Shown: positions 24,101 to 32,099, counted from the first letter of the stretch. The stretch: 32,990 bases of DNA from Alphaproteobacteria bacterium (GCA_016793045.1 JAEUKZ010000314.1:1-32990), one strand, 5' to 3'. Notes: generated by a model from the letters alone, not told the origin. Translations and numbers: made by a program.

Positions 24101-24975
24101 TGCTGGATGTCCGGGTGGTCGATATCGACCGTCACCATCTTGGCGGCGCGCCGCGTCGTGCCGCCGGACTTGATGGCGCCCGCGGCGCGGTCGCCGATCT
24201 TGAGGAAGCTCATCAGCCCCGAGGACTTGCCGCCGCCCGAAAGCCGCTCGCCCTCGCCGCGCAGGCGCGAGAAGTTGGAGCCGGTGCCAGAGCCGTATTT
24301 GAACAGGCGCGCCTCGCGCACCCACAGGTCCATGATCCCGCCCTCGTTGACGAGATCGTCCTCGACCGACTGGATGAAGCAGGCATGCGGCTGCGGGTGC
24401 TCGTAGGCCGACTGCGACTTCACGAGCTGGCCGGTCCTGTAGTCGACGTAGAAATGGCCCTGGCTGGGGCCGTCGATGCCGTAGGCCCAATGCAGGCCGG
24501 TGTTGAACCACTGCGGCGAGTTGGGGGCGGCGATCTGCGCCGCCAGCATGTAGCGCATTTCATCGTAGTAGGTCCGGGCATCGGCCTCGGAATCGAAATA
24601 GCCGCCTTTCCAGCCCCAATAGGCCCAGGCGCCGGCGAGGCGGTCGAAGACCTGCTTGGCCGAAGTCTCGCCGACGTTGCGCTGGCTCTCGGGCAGGGCG
24701 GCGAGCGCCGCCTGATCCGGCTCGGCGCGCCACAGCCAGGTCGGGACGTCGGACTCGGCGACCGCCTTCAGTCGCGCCGGCACGCCGCGCTTGCGGAAAT
24801 ACTTCTGCGCCAGGACATCGGCCGCGACCTGCGACCACGCCTTCGGAATCTCGATATCCTTCGCCTGGAACACCACCGAGCCGTCCGGATTGCGGATCTC
24901 GCTGTTGGTGGTTCCAAATGCGATGTCCTGATACGCGTCCTCGCCCGCCCGCGTGAAACGCCGCACAATCCGCAT
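21169..24975 (-). CDS. nrdJ: Vitamin B12-dependent (class II) ribonucleotide reductase
   Basis: The 1268-aa product is a full-length class II ribonucleotide reductase, which makes deoxyribonucleotides from ribonucleotides in the cytosol using adenosylcobalamin to form a thiyl radical, with or without oxygen. Key residues are in place: the redox Cys in [14 protein letters not shown] (Cys199), the active-site block NPCSEYMF (radical Cys477, Glu479), and the partner Cys in [11 protein letters not shown] (Cys488). [19 protein letters not shown] and a phosphate-binding [20 protein letters not shown] are also typical. Past the barrel lies a linker with [13 protein letters not shown], and the protein ends in a zinc-ribbon-like cysteine tail ([21 protein letters not shown]) that probably relays electrons. 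GGGAG precedes the ATG at 24975. Promoter, NrdR-like boxes and terminator are visible, so it is likely monocistronic. Confidence 0.97.
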   Translation of the reverse strand: MRIVRRFTRAGEDAYQDIAFGTTNSEIRNPDGSVVFQAKDIEIPKAWSQVAADVLAQKYFRKRGVPARLKAVAESDVPTWLWRAEPDQAALAALPESQRNVGETSAKQVFDRLAGAWAYWGWKGGYFDSEADARTYYDEMRYMLAAQIAAPNSPQWFNTGLHWAYGIDGPSQGHFYVDYRTGQLVKSQSAYEHPQPHACFIQSVEDDLVNEGGIMDLWVREARLFKYGSGTGSNFSRLRGEGERLSGGGKSSGLMSFLKIGDRAAGAIKSGGTTRRAAKMVTVDIDHPDIQQYINWKVIEEQKVAALVAGSKLANKHLNAIMQACLRARDAQGDSAFDPKKNAALKAEIAAARRAMIPENYVQRVIEFARQGYSAIEFPIYNTDWDSEAYLTVSGQNSNNSVRVSNDFLKAVETDGQWKLIRRTDGKVSETIKARDLWEQVSHAAWASADPGVQFDTTINEWHTCPASGRINASNPCSEYMFLDDTACNLASINLLVFRREDGTFDVEGFEHACRLWTVTLEISVMMAQFPSRQIAQLSYDFRTLGLGFANIGGLLMAMGLSYDSTQGRAICAAITAVMTGVSYATSAEMAEELGPFPSYAPNREHMLRVIRNHRRAAYGESAGYEGLSIAPVPLLADECPDAKLVAHARKAWDQALELGAAHGYRNAQATVVAPTGTIGLVMDCDTTGIEPDFALVKFKKLAGGGYFKIINRVVPVALKTLGYDQAQINEIVAHAVGRGTLAGSPAIGHAALRAKGFGEAQIQAIEQGLGSAFDVKFAFNKWTLGDEFCTKVLGFTQAQLDDVAFDMLTGLGFTKAEIEQANNWACGTMTLEGAPHLKAEHLPVFDCANPCGRTGKRFLSVESHIRMLAAAQPFISGAISKTINMPNNATVKDCWDAYMLSWKLCLKANALYRDGSKLSQPLASLVDDDDAAATELAEEIAAQPAAAKAETIVERIVERIVEKRITARSKLPHRRKGYTQKAMVGGHKVYLRTGEYEDGRLGEIFIDMHKEGAAFRSLMNNFAIAISIGLQYGVPLEEFVEAFTFTRFEPNGIVQGNDAIKNATSILDYIFREVAISYLGRDDLAHVQAEDLAPDTTGNGAGDSTLPSDGSEAANAALEAFRRVASNGFVRGRRLKVYDGGANGGAGGAITQALTAAPVGDSATAAATEMWAASEGGLALAEPAIEAREPMGFAIGDAAEAPMVRTEVTATLATATMTVTRNRAAIVQEARMKGYTGDACEGCGSMSMVRNGTCTKCLDCGSTSGCS

Positions 24976-25087
24976 TGTCGAACTCCCGGTATTTTCCGTG
25001 TGTCATCCCGCCCGGTGACGCCCCTACATCCTGTAGGCCGGCGACCCGTACGTTACAAAATGTTGAACACAAGCATGGGAGGGTGGC

Positions 25088-25103
25088 AACGGAGATTTTG
25101 TGG
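25088..25103 (-). promoter_or_regulatory. Second, weaker NrdR-like box
   Basis: This 16-mer matches the NrdR consensus (acaCwAtATaTwGtgt) at about 9 of 16 positions. On its own it would be ignored. Its centre is 31 bp from that of the stronger box at 25119-25134, the spacing known for NrdR box pairs, and it lies just downstream of the expected start of transcription. Confidence 0.35.
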
Positions 25104-25118
25104 CTCGCGACCTGACGA

Positions 25119-25134
25119 TCGCAATATATAGACA
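25119..25134 (-). promoter_or_regulatory. NrdR-like box overlapping the nrdJ -10 element
   Basis: The core CAATATATAG (25122-25131) fits all ten core positions of the NrdR consensus CwAtATaTwG, though the flanks fit poorly. It covers the nrdJ -10 hexamer, the place expected for the ATP/dATP-sensing repressor NrdR, which controls ribonucleotide reductase genes in most bacteria. No nrdR gene is in the window. Confidence 0.55.
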
Positions 25135-25151
25135 CGGCTAGGTGTTGCCAA
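25123..25151 (-). promoter_or_regulatory. Sigma-70-type promoter of nrdJ
   Basis: On the minus strand, TTGGCA (25151-25146) and TATATT (25128-25123) are separated by exactly 17 bp; each hexamer matches the consensus at five of six positions. Transcription would start near 25116, giving a leader of about 140 nt with one small hairpin (CCTACA-GGA-TGTAGG at 25023-25037). Confidence 0.7.
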
Positions 25152-25531
25152 GCGAATCTCATCTAAATGTTGAGAGTCTCGCCGGAGTCGAAGAATCGAC
25201 TCTAGAAACGCCAGTATCATTATTGTTTATCAGTATGTTGAAGCGCTGTTCTTCCCTCAAATCTCGCGTTTTTGCGCTGCGGCAGCAATCTCCAGCAAGA
25301 AACGAGGCGACGCGCCGGTCTGGCAGGGATATCAGCGCGTTAACCAAGGGCGGCAGGGATCGTGACAGGACCAAGTCCAGCATTTGCGAGGGGGCGGCCT
25401 GCGACACCGCGAAGGGCCCCCGGATGCCTCAGCGGGCATCCTCGGACGGGGGCGTCCGGTCGGCACCCAACTGGACGGGCGCTGCGGGCGATGCCATAGT
25501 CCGCGCCCACGGATTCCCGGACGCGAGCGAG
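25152..25531. other. 380-bp gap between the nrdJ promoter and the NDUFA12 gene
   Basis: No supported gene lies here. The left half is AT-richer and has a perfect dyad GAGTCGA-AGAA-TCGACTC (25185-25202). A 9-bp direct repeat GGCAGGGAT occurs at 25322 and 25352, 30 bp apart. An open frame runs upstream of the NDUFA12 start in the same phase, but its product has no family resemblance, so the stretch is more likely leader and promoter DNA. I cannot place a promoter with confidence. Confidence 0.45.
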
Positions 25532-25894
25532 ATGGCCGCCTACACCAAGATCTACACCTGGCTGCGCGGCGAAGAGGTCGGCGCCGACAGCTTCGGCAAT
25601 CACTATTTCCGCTCGAAGCGCTGGCGCCGCGACGACGGCCGGCGCGAGCGGCGCTGGGTCGTCTACGGCGGCGAGCCGGAGGCGTCGACCGTCCCGCCGG
25701 AATGGCATGCCTGGCTGCACTACATCGCGGCCGAGCCGCCGAAGCCGGGCACCGCCAAGGTGCAGGCGTGGGAAAAGGATCATCTTCCCAATCTGACCGG
25801 CACCGCCGCCGCCTACCGGCCGCCCGGCCACGAGTTCAAGGGCGGCCAGCGCGCGCGGGCGACCGGAGACTACGAACCCTGGACGCCGAACTGA
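25532..25894 (+). CDS. NDUFA12/B17.2-like accessory subunit of NADH:ubiquinone oxidoreductase
   Basis: The 120-aa product is a member of the NDUFA12 (B17.2) family, a supernumerary subunit of respiratory complex I shared by mitochondria and alphaproteobacteria. It shows GEEVGADSFGNHYFRSKR, RRWVVYGGEPEASTVPPEWHAWLHYIAAEPP, KDHLPNLTGTAAAYRPPGHE and the terminal TGDYEPWTPN, all family hallmarks. It has no signal or membrane segment and would sit on the matrix/cytosol-facing side near the peripheral arm. The ATG at 25532 gives the usual length; the ribosome site (GAGCGAG) is weak. It is followed 28 bp later by the MlaD gene, an order often found in alphaproteobacteria although the functions are unrelated. 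The nuo operon itself is not here. Confidence 0.93.
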   Translation: MAAYTKIYTWLRGEEVGADSFGNHYFRSKRWRRDDGRRERRWVVYGGEPEASTVPPEWHAWLHYIAAEPPKPGTAKVQAWEKDHLPNLTGTAAAYRPPGHEFKGGQRARATGDYEPWTPN

Positions 25895-25922
25895 ACGGGG
25901 CGGCCGGGGGCGAGGGGGCTAC

Positions 25923-26456
25923 ATGGGGCGCAATCTGGTCGAAACCTTGATGGGCGCGATCGTGCTCGTGGTGGCGGGGGTGTTCCTGTCCTTCGCCTAC
26001 TCGGTCACCAACGTGCGGACCGTCAACGGCTATGAGGTGACGGCGCGCTTCGAGCGCATCGACGGCCTCAACGTCGGCGCCGACGTGCGCCTCTCGGGCA
26101 TCCGCGTCGGTTCGGTGATCGACGCGCGGCTCGATCCTGAAACCTATCTCGCGGTGATCCGCCTGGGGCTCGAGCGCAACGTCCGCCTGCCGACCGACTC
26201 GGTGGCTCAGGTCGCGAGCGAAGGGCTGCTCGGCGCCTCGTTCGTGGCGCTGGTGCCCGGCGGCGACGACGCCATCATCCAGCCCGGCGGCGTCATCCGC
26301 CACACCCAGGCGCCGGTCAACATCGTGCAGCTGCTGGGGCGCATCATCTTCGCCGCGGCCGAGAACCCCAACGCCAGCCGCGATGCGCCGAGCGAACTCG
26401 GCGGGCCGGGCCGCCCCGCCCCCGCGGGCGGCGCGCCCGCGGCGCCCCCGCGCTGA
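25923..26456 (+). CDS. mlaD: MlaD-family lipid-binding protein (phospholipid transport)
   Basis: The 177-aa product has one N-terminal transmembrane helix (NLVETLMGAIVLVVAGVFLSFAYS) and one MCE/MlaD domain (about residues 38-115: GYEVTARFERIDGLNVGADVRLSGIRVGSVIDARLD, then SVAQVASEGLLGASFVALVPGG). MlaD forms hexameric rings on the periplasmic side of the MlaFEDB importer that moves phospholipids between the membranes. The C-terminus is a Pro/Ala/Gly tail (APAGGAPAAPP) that is probably disordered. No mlaE, mlaF, mlaB or mlaC gene is adjacent. Its ATG is 28 bp after the NDUFA12 stop, so the two are likely co-transcribed. It ends 18 bp from a convergent gene. Confidence 0.9.
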   Translation: MGRNLVETLMGAIVLVVAGVFLSFAYSVTNVRTVNGYEVTARFERIDGLNVGADVRLSGIRVGSVIDARLDPETYLAVIRLGLERNVRLPTDSVAQVASEGLLGASFVALVPGGDDAIIQPGGVIRHTQAPVNIVQLLGRIIFAAAENPNASRDAPSELGGPGRPAPAGGAPAAPPR

Positions 26457-26474
26457 ATCGCCTCGTCCGGCGCT

Positions 26475-27407
26475 TCAGGCGTCCGGCGTCGGCAGATCGG
26501 GCGCGAGCAGGCCGGCGCTCCGCAGCGCCGCCCACAGGCGCGCCGGGATCGGGTGCGCGAGCATCGCCTGCGAGTCCGCAAGCTCGGCCTGCGAGCCCGC
26601 GCCGAGCAGAACACAGGTCACGTGCGGATTGGCGGCCACGAAGCGCAGCGCCGCCGCGCGCAGCGGCACGTCGTGGGCACGGCAGACCGCCTCGATCGCA
26701 CGGACGCGCGCGATGACCGCCGCCGTCGGCTGGGCGTAGGCGTAGGTGCCGGGCCGCTCGGCGCCGGTCGCGAGAATGCCCGAGCCGAACACGCCGGCCG
26801 CAATCACCGCGACGCCGCGCGCCGCGCATTCGGCGAAGAATGGCGCCGCGCTGTGGTCGAGCAGCGTGTAGCGTCCGGCGACCAGCACGGCGTCGAGCGG
26901 TGCGATGGCGAGCAGAGCGGCGGCGGTCGCCGGCGTGTTGACGCCGGCGCCGATCGCGCCGATCTTGCCGGCCTCGCGCAGCCTCAGCAGGGCGGGCACC
27001 GTGCCCGCGGCGGCCTCGTCGACGCGGCCTTCCGGGTCGTGGACGAAGGCGATGTCGATCCGCTCGAGGCCGAGGCGATCGAGGCTCGCCGCGATCGAGC
27101 GCTCGGCAAAGGCCGCCGAATAGTCGCGTACGCGCTCGGCCTCGGGAATGCGCCGCCCGGGCGGTCCGCTAACGACGTAGCCGACCTTGGTCGACACCCG
27201 GGGCCGCGACGGCATCGCGCGCAGCGCCGCGCCGAGCCGTTGTTCCGACAGGGTCGCGCCGTAGAGCGGCGCCGTGTCGAAATAGGCGATGCCCGCCCGT
27301 GCGGCTGCGACCATTGTCGCAACCGCGGCCGCATCGTCGGGCACGGCATCGATGCGGCCAAGCAGTGCGCAGCCGAGGCCGAGCCGGGGCAGGGCGAGCG
27401 CGTTCAT
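26475..27407 (-). CDS. Aldo/keto reductase (D-threo-aldose dehydrogenase-like)
   Basis: The 310-aa product is a complete aldo/keto reductase with an (alpha/beta)8 barrel and the full catalytic tetrad: Asp44 and Tyr49 in AYFDTAPLYG, Lys74 in VSTKVGYV, and His123 in IAFVHDPEG. The block LGCALLGR at the start and AVLVAGRYTLLDHSAAPF in the middle resemble the D-threo-aldose 1-dehydrogenase/L-fucose dehydrogenase subgroup, which oxidises sugars to lactones with NAD(P). The exact substrate is not readable. The ATG at 27407 lacks a clear ribosome site but begins the protein where homologues start. It is divergent from the OpgC gene (134 bp between starts). Confidence 0.9.
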   Translation of the reverse strand: MNALALPRLGLGCALLGRIDAVPDDAAAVATMVAAARAGIAYFDTAPLYGATLSEQRLGAALRAMPSRPRVSTKVGYVVSGPPGRRIPEAERVRDYSAAFAERSIAASLDRLGLERIDIAFVHDPEGRVDEAAAGTVPALLRLREAGKIGAIGAGVNTPATAAALLAIAPLDAVLVAGRYTLLDHSAAPFFAECAARGVAVIAAGVFGSGILATGAERPGTYAYAQPTAAVIARVRAIEAVCRAHDVPLRAAALRFVAANPHVTCVLLGAGSQAELADSQAMLAHPIPARLWAALRSAGLLAPDLPTPDA

Positions 27408-27541
27408 CGGTCGGTTGCGCCGGCGGCGGTACGGCGGGGCGGCTTCATGCGACGGGTATACAGCACCACGCCCGCCGGAGCGACCGGCCCCGCGCGCTTC
27501 GTGCTTGCGCTGCGCGGCGCCGACCGCAAAAATCGACATAC

Positions 27542-28705
27542 ATGGCCACCGCAGCTGCCGCCGCGCCGCGTCCGACCGCCGCCTCCGTGCCGTCCGAGCG
27601 CGCGCGCGATCTGCGGCTCGACTTCTTCCGCGGCCTCGGACTGATCCTCATCTTCATCGATCACGTTCCCGACAATCCGATTTCCAACTACACGCTGATC
27701 TCGATCGCCTTCTGCGACGCGACCGAACTGTTCGTATTCATCTCCGGCTACACGGCGGCGCTGGTCTTCGTCGGCCTCGCGCGCCGCGCCGGCACGCCCT
27801 TCGCGACCGCCCAGGTGCTCCGGCGCTGCTGGACGCTCTACGTCGCCCACATCTTCCTGTTCGTGATCTTCACCGCCCAGGTGGCCTGGACGGTGGAGCG
27901 CCTCGCCAACCCGATGTTCGCGGAGGAGATGAACGTCACCGGCTTCCTGCGCGAGCCGCACATCGCGGTGCTGCAGGCGCTGTCGCTGCAGTTCCAGCCC
28001 ACCTACATGAACATCCTGCCGCTCTACATCCTGCTGATGCTCGGGCTGGCGGTCAGTCTCGCGGGGCTGCGCTGGTGGAAGCTGCTGATCGTCGTCGGCG
28101 CGGTCGGCCCCTATGTCGCCGTGCAGCTCGCCGACCTCAACCTGCCGACCTATCCCGACGGCCACTGGTACTTCAATCCGTTCGCCTGGCAGCTGCTGTT
28201 CAACGCCGGCGCGCTGCTCGGCGTGCTGTTCGAGGTCGAGAAGCGCGACTGGTCGCCGCCGTCCTGGCTCGTCCCTGCGGCCGCCGCCTTCGTGGTCGGC
28301 GCGAGCGCGCTGCGCATCGCTGTCAACGAAGGCTGGCTGTCGGGCGCCGCGGTCCAGGCGATCTGGCAGATCGCCGACAAGACCGACATGGGCCCGCTGC
28401 GCTTGCTGAATTTCGCGGCGCTGGCGATCGTCGCGGTCGCGCTGGCGCCGCGCGACGCCGCGTGGGTCCACGCGCCGTGGCTGCGGCCGATCATCGTCTG
28501 CGGGCAGAACGGCCTCAACGTCTTCTGCGTCGGAATCTTCCTGACCGTGATCGGCCATGCGCTGGTGGTCGAGATCAATCCCGGGCTGGCGCCGCAGATC
28601 CTGGTGACGATCGTCGGCACGGTCGCGCAGATCGCCGTCGCCTACTACCTGGAATGGCTCAAGGGCCGCGGCCGCGCCGCCGCGGCCGGCGGAGGAGGCG
28701 CGTGA
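27542..28705 (+). CDS. OpgC-family membrane acyltransferase
   Basis: The 387-aa product has about ten hydrophobic helices and the OpgC family's opening (RDLRLDFFRGLGLILIFIDHVPDN), followed by DATELFVFISGYTAALVFVGLARR and RRCWTLYVAHIFLFVIF, FQPTYMNILPLYILLML and LPTYPDGHWYFNPFAWQLLFNAGALLG. Known members (OpgC) add succinyl groups to osmoregulated periplasmic glucans; the wider fold transfers acyl groups from cytosolic donors across the membrane. The Asp/His pair in FIDHVP is the likely active-site region. The acceptor here is unknown, as no opgG/opgH gene is present. Its TGA overlaps the next gene's ATG by one base, so it is coupled to the SGNH protein. Confidence 0.92.
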   Translation: MATAAAAAPRPTAASVPSERARDLRLDFFRGLGLILIFIDHVPDNPISNYTLISIAFCDATELFVFISGYTAALVFVGLARRAGTPFATAQVLRRCWTLYVAHIFLFVIFTAQVAWTVERLANPMFAEEMNVTGFLREPHIAVLQALSLQFQPTYMNILPLYILLMLGLAVSLAGLRWWKLLIVVGAVGPYVAVQLADLNLPTYPDGHWYFNPFAWQLLFNAGALLGVLFEVEKRDWSPPSWLVPAAAAFVVGASALRIAVNEGWLSGAAVQAIWQIADKTDMGPLRLLNFAALAIVAVALAPRDAAWVHAPWLRPIIVCGQNGLNVFCVGIFLTVIGHALVVEINPGLAPQILVTIVGTVAQIAVAYYLEWLKGRGRAAAAGGGGA

Positions 28706-29505
28706 TGATGAGAACCCCGCGCCCCAGGCGCGTCGCAGTACGGCATGCGGCGGCCCTGGCGCTCGTCGCCGCGCTGGCCTTCGCGGATGCGCCCGCCGCG
28801 GCCCAGCGGATGCGCGAACTGCCCGAGGACACGCCCGCGTCCTGCCGCGCGCCGGCGGCGACGATCGGCGATCCGGTGCCGCTGGTGCGGGCGGCGGCCG
28901 AGTTCAGGCGCTCGCGCCGGCTCAAGATCGTCGCCATCGGATCGTCGTCGACCGCCGGCGGGGCGGCGTCCGAGCCGGCGCGGGCGTGGCCGGCGCAGCT
29001 CGAGGCCGCGCTCCGCCGCCGCCTGCCGAATGCGGAGATCAGCGTCGCCAACATGGGGGCGGTGCGCCAGACCAGCGCGATGATGGTCGCGCGCTTCGCG
29101 CGCGTCGTCGCCGAGCGGCCGGACATCGTGGTGTGGGAGGTCGGGACCGCCGAGGCGGTGCGGCACCTCGATGTCGACGATTTCCTGCGCGTCGTCGTCA
29201 ACGGCATCGAGCAGCTCGCCGCCGCGGGGATCGAGGTCATCCTGGTCGATCCGCAATACACGCGCGACACCGCGCGGCTGATCACGTTCGAGCCGTACCT
29301 GGCGGCGATCGCGCGCGCGGCGCAGATGCGCGACGCGGCGCATTTCCGCCGCTTCCAGGTGATGCGCTACTGGGTCGACAACGACCAGTTCCAGTTCGAC
29401 GGCGCGCGGCCGGCGGAGTTCAGCCGCATCGCCGATGCGGCCTATGAATGCGTCGGGCGGCTGCTCGCCCATTTCGTCATCGCCGGCCTGCGCATCCGGC
29501 CCTAG
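28705..29505 (+). CDS. Periplasmic SGNH-fold protein, possibly with an incomplete catalytic set
   Basis: The 266-aa product starts at the ATG at 28705, six bases after a strong GGAGGAGG, with its first base shared with the OpgC stop. A signal peptide (AAALALVAALAFADAPAAAQ) implies export. The SGNH block I reads IVAIGSSSTAGG, keeping the serine region. In block III the usual GxN(D) appears as VGTAEAV, with Ala where Asn is expected. In block V, where family members have DGxH, it reads FDGARPAEF, with Arg where His is expected. DPQYTRDTARL fits relatives. It may be a non-catalytic partner or use different residues. Pairing with OpgC suggests a role in acyl transfer to a periplasmic sugar, by analogy with other membrane-acyltransferase/SGNH pairs. 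Confidence 0.8.
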   Translation: MMRTPRPRRVAVRHAAALALVAALAFADAPAAAQRMRELPEDTPASCRAPAATIGDPVPLVRAAAEFRRSRRLKIVAIGSSSTAGGAASEPARAWPAQLEAALRRRLPNAEISVANMGAVRQTSAMMVARFARVVAERPDIVVWEVGTAEAVRHLDVDDFLRVVVNGIEQLAAAGIEVILVDPQYTRDTARLITFEPYLAAIARAAQMRDAAHFRRFQVMRYWVDNDQFQFDGARPAEFSRIADAAYECVGRLLAHFVIAGLRIRP

Positions 29506-29534
29506 GGAGCGGCGGCGCCAAGCCGCCGGACAGC

Positions 29535-30584
29535 ATGGAGCGACCGCGGCTCAATCTCGCCAGCGACGGCAGCGACCTCGATCCGCGCGCGACCGCGCAG
29601 CTCCTCGACCGGCTGACCGCCGCGTCGCCCGTCGTCGCCGACTCCTACGGGCTCGGCGGCGCCGTCGCAGCCTTCGAGGCACGGCTGGCGGCAGCGCTCG
29701 GCAAGGAGCGCGCGATCGTGATGCCGACCGGCACGCTCGCCAACATGCTGGCGCTCGACCTGCACGCGACCCGCCGGGCGCGCCGCGTCGCGGTCCAGTC
29801 CGACGGCCACATCATGAACGACATCGGCGACGGCCCGGCGCGGCTCGCCGGCATCACCCTGGTGCCGTTGCAGGACCGCGGCGCGGGCTATTCCGCGGCC
29901 GCGCTCGAGCAGGCGATCGCGCATGCGGCGAGCGGGCGGGTCGCCCAGCCGCTCGCCGCGGCGGTGATCGAGACGCCGGTGCGCCGGCGCCTCGCCCAGA
30001 TGGTCGACATGGCGGATTTCGATGCGGTCATCGCGGTGGCCCGGCAGGCGGGGTTGCGGCTTCATCTCGACGGCGCGCGCATCTTCATCGCCGCGGCGTG
30101 GAGCGCACGCAGCGTGGCGGCGCTCTGCGCGCCCTTCGACACGGTCTACGTCTCGCTCTACAAGCAGCTCGGCACGCCGTTCGGCGCAGCACTCGCGGGG
30201 CCGGCGGCGCTGATCGACGGGCTGCATCACGACCGTCGCGGCTGGGGCGGCGGCCTTGCGCAGATGTGGCCCGCCGCGGTGATCGCCGATCACTTCCTCG
30301 CGGGCATGGAGGAGCGTTGGCGGCGGGTCGCGGCGATGGCACCGGTGGTCTGGGACGCGCTCGCCGCCAGCGGCCGGCTGCGCGTCGAGCGCATCGCGCA
30401 CGGCAGCAACATCGCGAAGATCGCGCCGCTCGGTGACGGCGACGCCTTCGCCGCGCGCGCCAAGGCGGCGGCGATCAAGCTGCCGGAGAAGGACGGCGCG
30501 ATGTGGCCGATCCGCGCCAATGAAACCTGGCTGCAGAGCAGCGCCGACGAGATCGCCGCACGGCTGATCGCCGCGGCGGGTTGA
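29535..30584 (+). CDS. Threonine aldolase-like PLP enzyme (beta-eliminating lyase family)
   Basis: The 349-aa product is a fold-type I PLP enzyme of the threonine aldolase/beta-eliminating lyase family. It shows ADSYGLGGAVAAFEARLAAALGKE, the cofactor loop MPTGTLANMLAL, the stacking-His region SDGHIMNDIGDGPA, LHLDGARIF (Asp179) and the Schiff-base lysine in VSLYKQLGTPFGAAL (Lys210). Typical members cleave threonine or allo-threonine to glycine and acetaldehyde in the cytosol. The stretch before the Asp (VIETPVRRRLAQMVD) lacks the usual EN-T-x-x-x-GG pattern, so another beta-hydroxy amino acid may be the substrate. The ATG at 29535 has no strong ribosome site. It lies 29 bp after the SGNH gene and may be read from the same message. 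Confidence 0.85.
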   Translation: MERPRLNLASDGSDLDPRATAQLLDRLTAASPVVADSYGLGGAVAAFEARLAAALGKERAIVMPTGTLANMLALDLHATRRARRVAVQSDGHIMNDIGDGPARLAGITLVPLQDRGAGYSAAALEQAIAHAASGRVAQPLAAAVIETPVRRRLAQMVDMADFDAVIAVARQAGLRLHLDGARIFIAAAWSARSVAALCAPFDTVYVSLYKQLGTPFGAALAGPAALIDGLHHDRRGWGGGLAQMWPAAVIADHFLAGMEERWRRVAAMAPVVWDALAASGRLRVERIAHGSNIAKIAPLGDGDAFAARAKAAAIKLPEKDGAMWPIRANETWLQSSADEIAARLIAAAG

Positions 30585-30610
30585 CCTTCACGCTGCATAC
30601 ACCCGCGCGC

Positions 30611-30639
30611 TTGTCAGTGTCGCGGGCGCGGCGCATGCT
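30611..30639 (+). promoter_or_regulatory. Weak promoter candidate for the Tat-exported hydrolase
   Basis: TTGTCA (30611-30616) is a good -35, and CATGCT sits 17 bp downstream as a poor -10 (three of six matches). It lies in the 143-bp gap before the hydrolase gene, whose strong ribosome site suggests its own transcript. Confidence 0.25.
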
Positions 30640-30727
30640 GCGCGCATAACAACGACAGGCATTGGGCGATCGACACCGTCGGGATGGCGGGACGATCCGG
30701 CGCCCGCCTCCCACCAAGGAGGACGCC

Positions 30728-32029
30728 ATGACTCGTGCCAATTCGAGTGAATCGACGACGTCGCCGCTGGCGCGTCGCGCGATACTGCGCGGCGGGCTGC
30801 TTGCGGGTGCGGCGGCCCTGGTCGGGCCGGCGACGCTGCTGCGCCCCGCGGCGGCGCAGAGCGCCGGCGCTACATGGGTCGGAAGCTGGGGCGCGAGCCC
30901 GATCCGGCCGCTCCCGCGCAACAACCTGCCGCCGCGCTTCACCAACCAGACGATCCGCCAGATCACGCGCATCAGCGCCGGCGGCGACCAGGTGCGGGTG
31001 CAGTTCTCCAACGAGTTCGGCACGACGCCGCTGACGATCGGCGCGGCGCATGTCGCGCTCTCCGCCAGCGGGCCGGCGATTCAGTCCGGCAGCGACAAGC
31101 CGCTCACCTTCGGCGGCAAGACCTCGATCACCGTGCCCGCCGGCGCGCCCGCGCTGAGCGACCCCGTGGATCTGCGCGTGACGCCCCTCGCCAGCCTCGC
31201 GATCAGCCTGTTCCTGCCCAATGCCACCGACGTCACGACCGCGCATCCGACCGGCGTGCAGACCGCCTTCGTTTCCCCCGCCGGCAACCACGCCGCCGCC
31301 GCCGAGCTGCCGATCGAATCGCGCTTCCTCAATCGCTTCTTCCTCGCCGGCGTGATGGTGCGGGTGCCGAGCCGGATGCCGACGGTGGTGACCTTCGGCG
31401 ATTCGATCACCGACGGGACGCTGTCGACGCCCGACAGCAACAACCGCTGGCCGGACCATCTGGCGCGGCGGCTGCTTGCGGAGGCGAACGCGCCGGCCGC
31501 GGTGTTCAATGCCGGCATCGGCGGCAACCGGCTGCTCACCGACGGCGCCGGGCAGAGCGCGCTGGCACGCTTCGATCGCGACGTGCTGGCGATTCCGGGC
31601 GTGAGCCACGTCACCGTGATGGTCGGCATCAACGACATCGGCTGGCCGGGCACGGCGCTGGCGCCAGAGAGCGAACGGGTGAGCGTCGACGATATGATCG
31701 CCGGCTATCGCCAGCTCGCCGAACGCGCGCACGCGCGTGGGATCAAGATCATCGGCTGCACATTGACGCCGTTCGAAGGCACGGCGCTGCAGAACGTCGG
31801 CGACTACTACACGCCGGAGAAGGAGACGCGCCGCGCGGCGGTCAACGAGTGGATCCGCACGGCGGGCGCGTTCGACGCGGTGATCGACTTCGACGCGGTC
31901 ATCCGCGACCCGGCAAACCCGCGCAAGATGCAGGCGGCCTTCAATGGCGGCGACTGGCTGCATCCCGGCGACGCCGGCTATCGCGCGATGGGCGAGTCGA
32001 TCGACCTCGCGCTGTTCCGGCGGACCTAG
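30728..32029 (+). CDS. SGNH/GDSL hydrolase, Tat-exported
   Basis: The 433-aa product begins with a twin-arginine signal (LARRAILRGGLLAGAAALVGPA, cleavage near AAAQS). An N-terminal beta-rich domain starts with the family motif TWVGSWGASPI. The catalytic SGNH domain has all blocks: GDSITDGT (Ser), GIGGNRLL (Gly), VGINDIGWPG (Asn) and GDWLHPGDAGY (Asp and His). It is therefore an intact periplasmic or secreted esterase, lipase or carbohydrate deacetylase; similar proteins are often annotated as lysophospholipase L1-like, without proof of substrate. The ATG at 30728 has AGGAGG upstream. Tat export implies folding before secretion. It contrasts with the motif-poor SGNH protein 1.2 kb upstream. 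Confidence 0.92.
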   Translation: MTRANSSESTTSPLARRAILRGGLLAGAAALVGPATLLRPAAAQSAGATWVGSWGASPIRPLPRNNLPPRFTNQTIRQITRISAGGDQVRVQFSNEFGTTPLTIGAAHVALSASGPAIQSGSDKPLTFGGKTSITVPAGAPALSDPVDLRVTPLASLAISLFLPNATDVTTAHPTGVQTAFVSPAGNHAAAAELPIESRFLNRFFLAGVMVRVPSRMPTVVTFGDSITDGTLSTPDSNNRWPDHLARRLLAEANAPAAVFNAGIGGNRLLTDGAGQSALARFDRDVLAIPGVSHVTVMVGINDIGWPGTALAPESERVSVDDMIAGYRQLAERAHARGIKIIGCTLTPFEGTALQNVGDYYTPEKETRRAAVNEWIRTAGAFDAVIDFDAVIRDPANPRKMQAAFNGGDWLHPGDAGYRAMGESIDLALFRRT

Positions 32030-32099
32030 CGCGGTTCGCCGGCGATCGTCGTGGGGGCCGAGAGGCCGGCCCCTACGGCTGGTCGCGCAGACGCGGCGC

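Noticed and set aside
24976-25116. Cobalamin riboswitch in the nrdJ leader
   Set aside because: B12 control seemed plausible, but I see no B12-box (GCCACTG-like) and only one small hairpin in the leader of about 140 nt. The promoter and NrdR-like boxes explain regulation better.
21715-25131. A 1138-codon open frame on the plus strand, antisense to nrdJ
   Set aside because: Its product is low-complexity, rich in Arg, Ala, Asp, Glu and Val, with no domain. Long antisense frames are expected opposite a GC-rich gene with strong codon bias, and nrdJ is certain.
25159-25407. An 82-codon minus-strand frame beside the nrdJ promoter
   Set aside because: It has no ribosome site or recognisable sequence, and it would be read into the nrdJ promoter. 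It was left as intergenic DNA.
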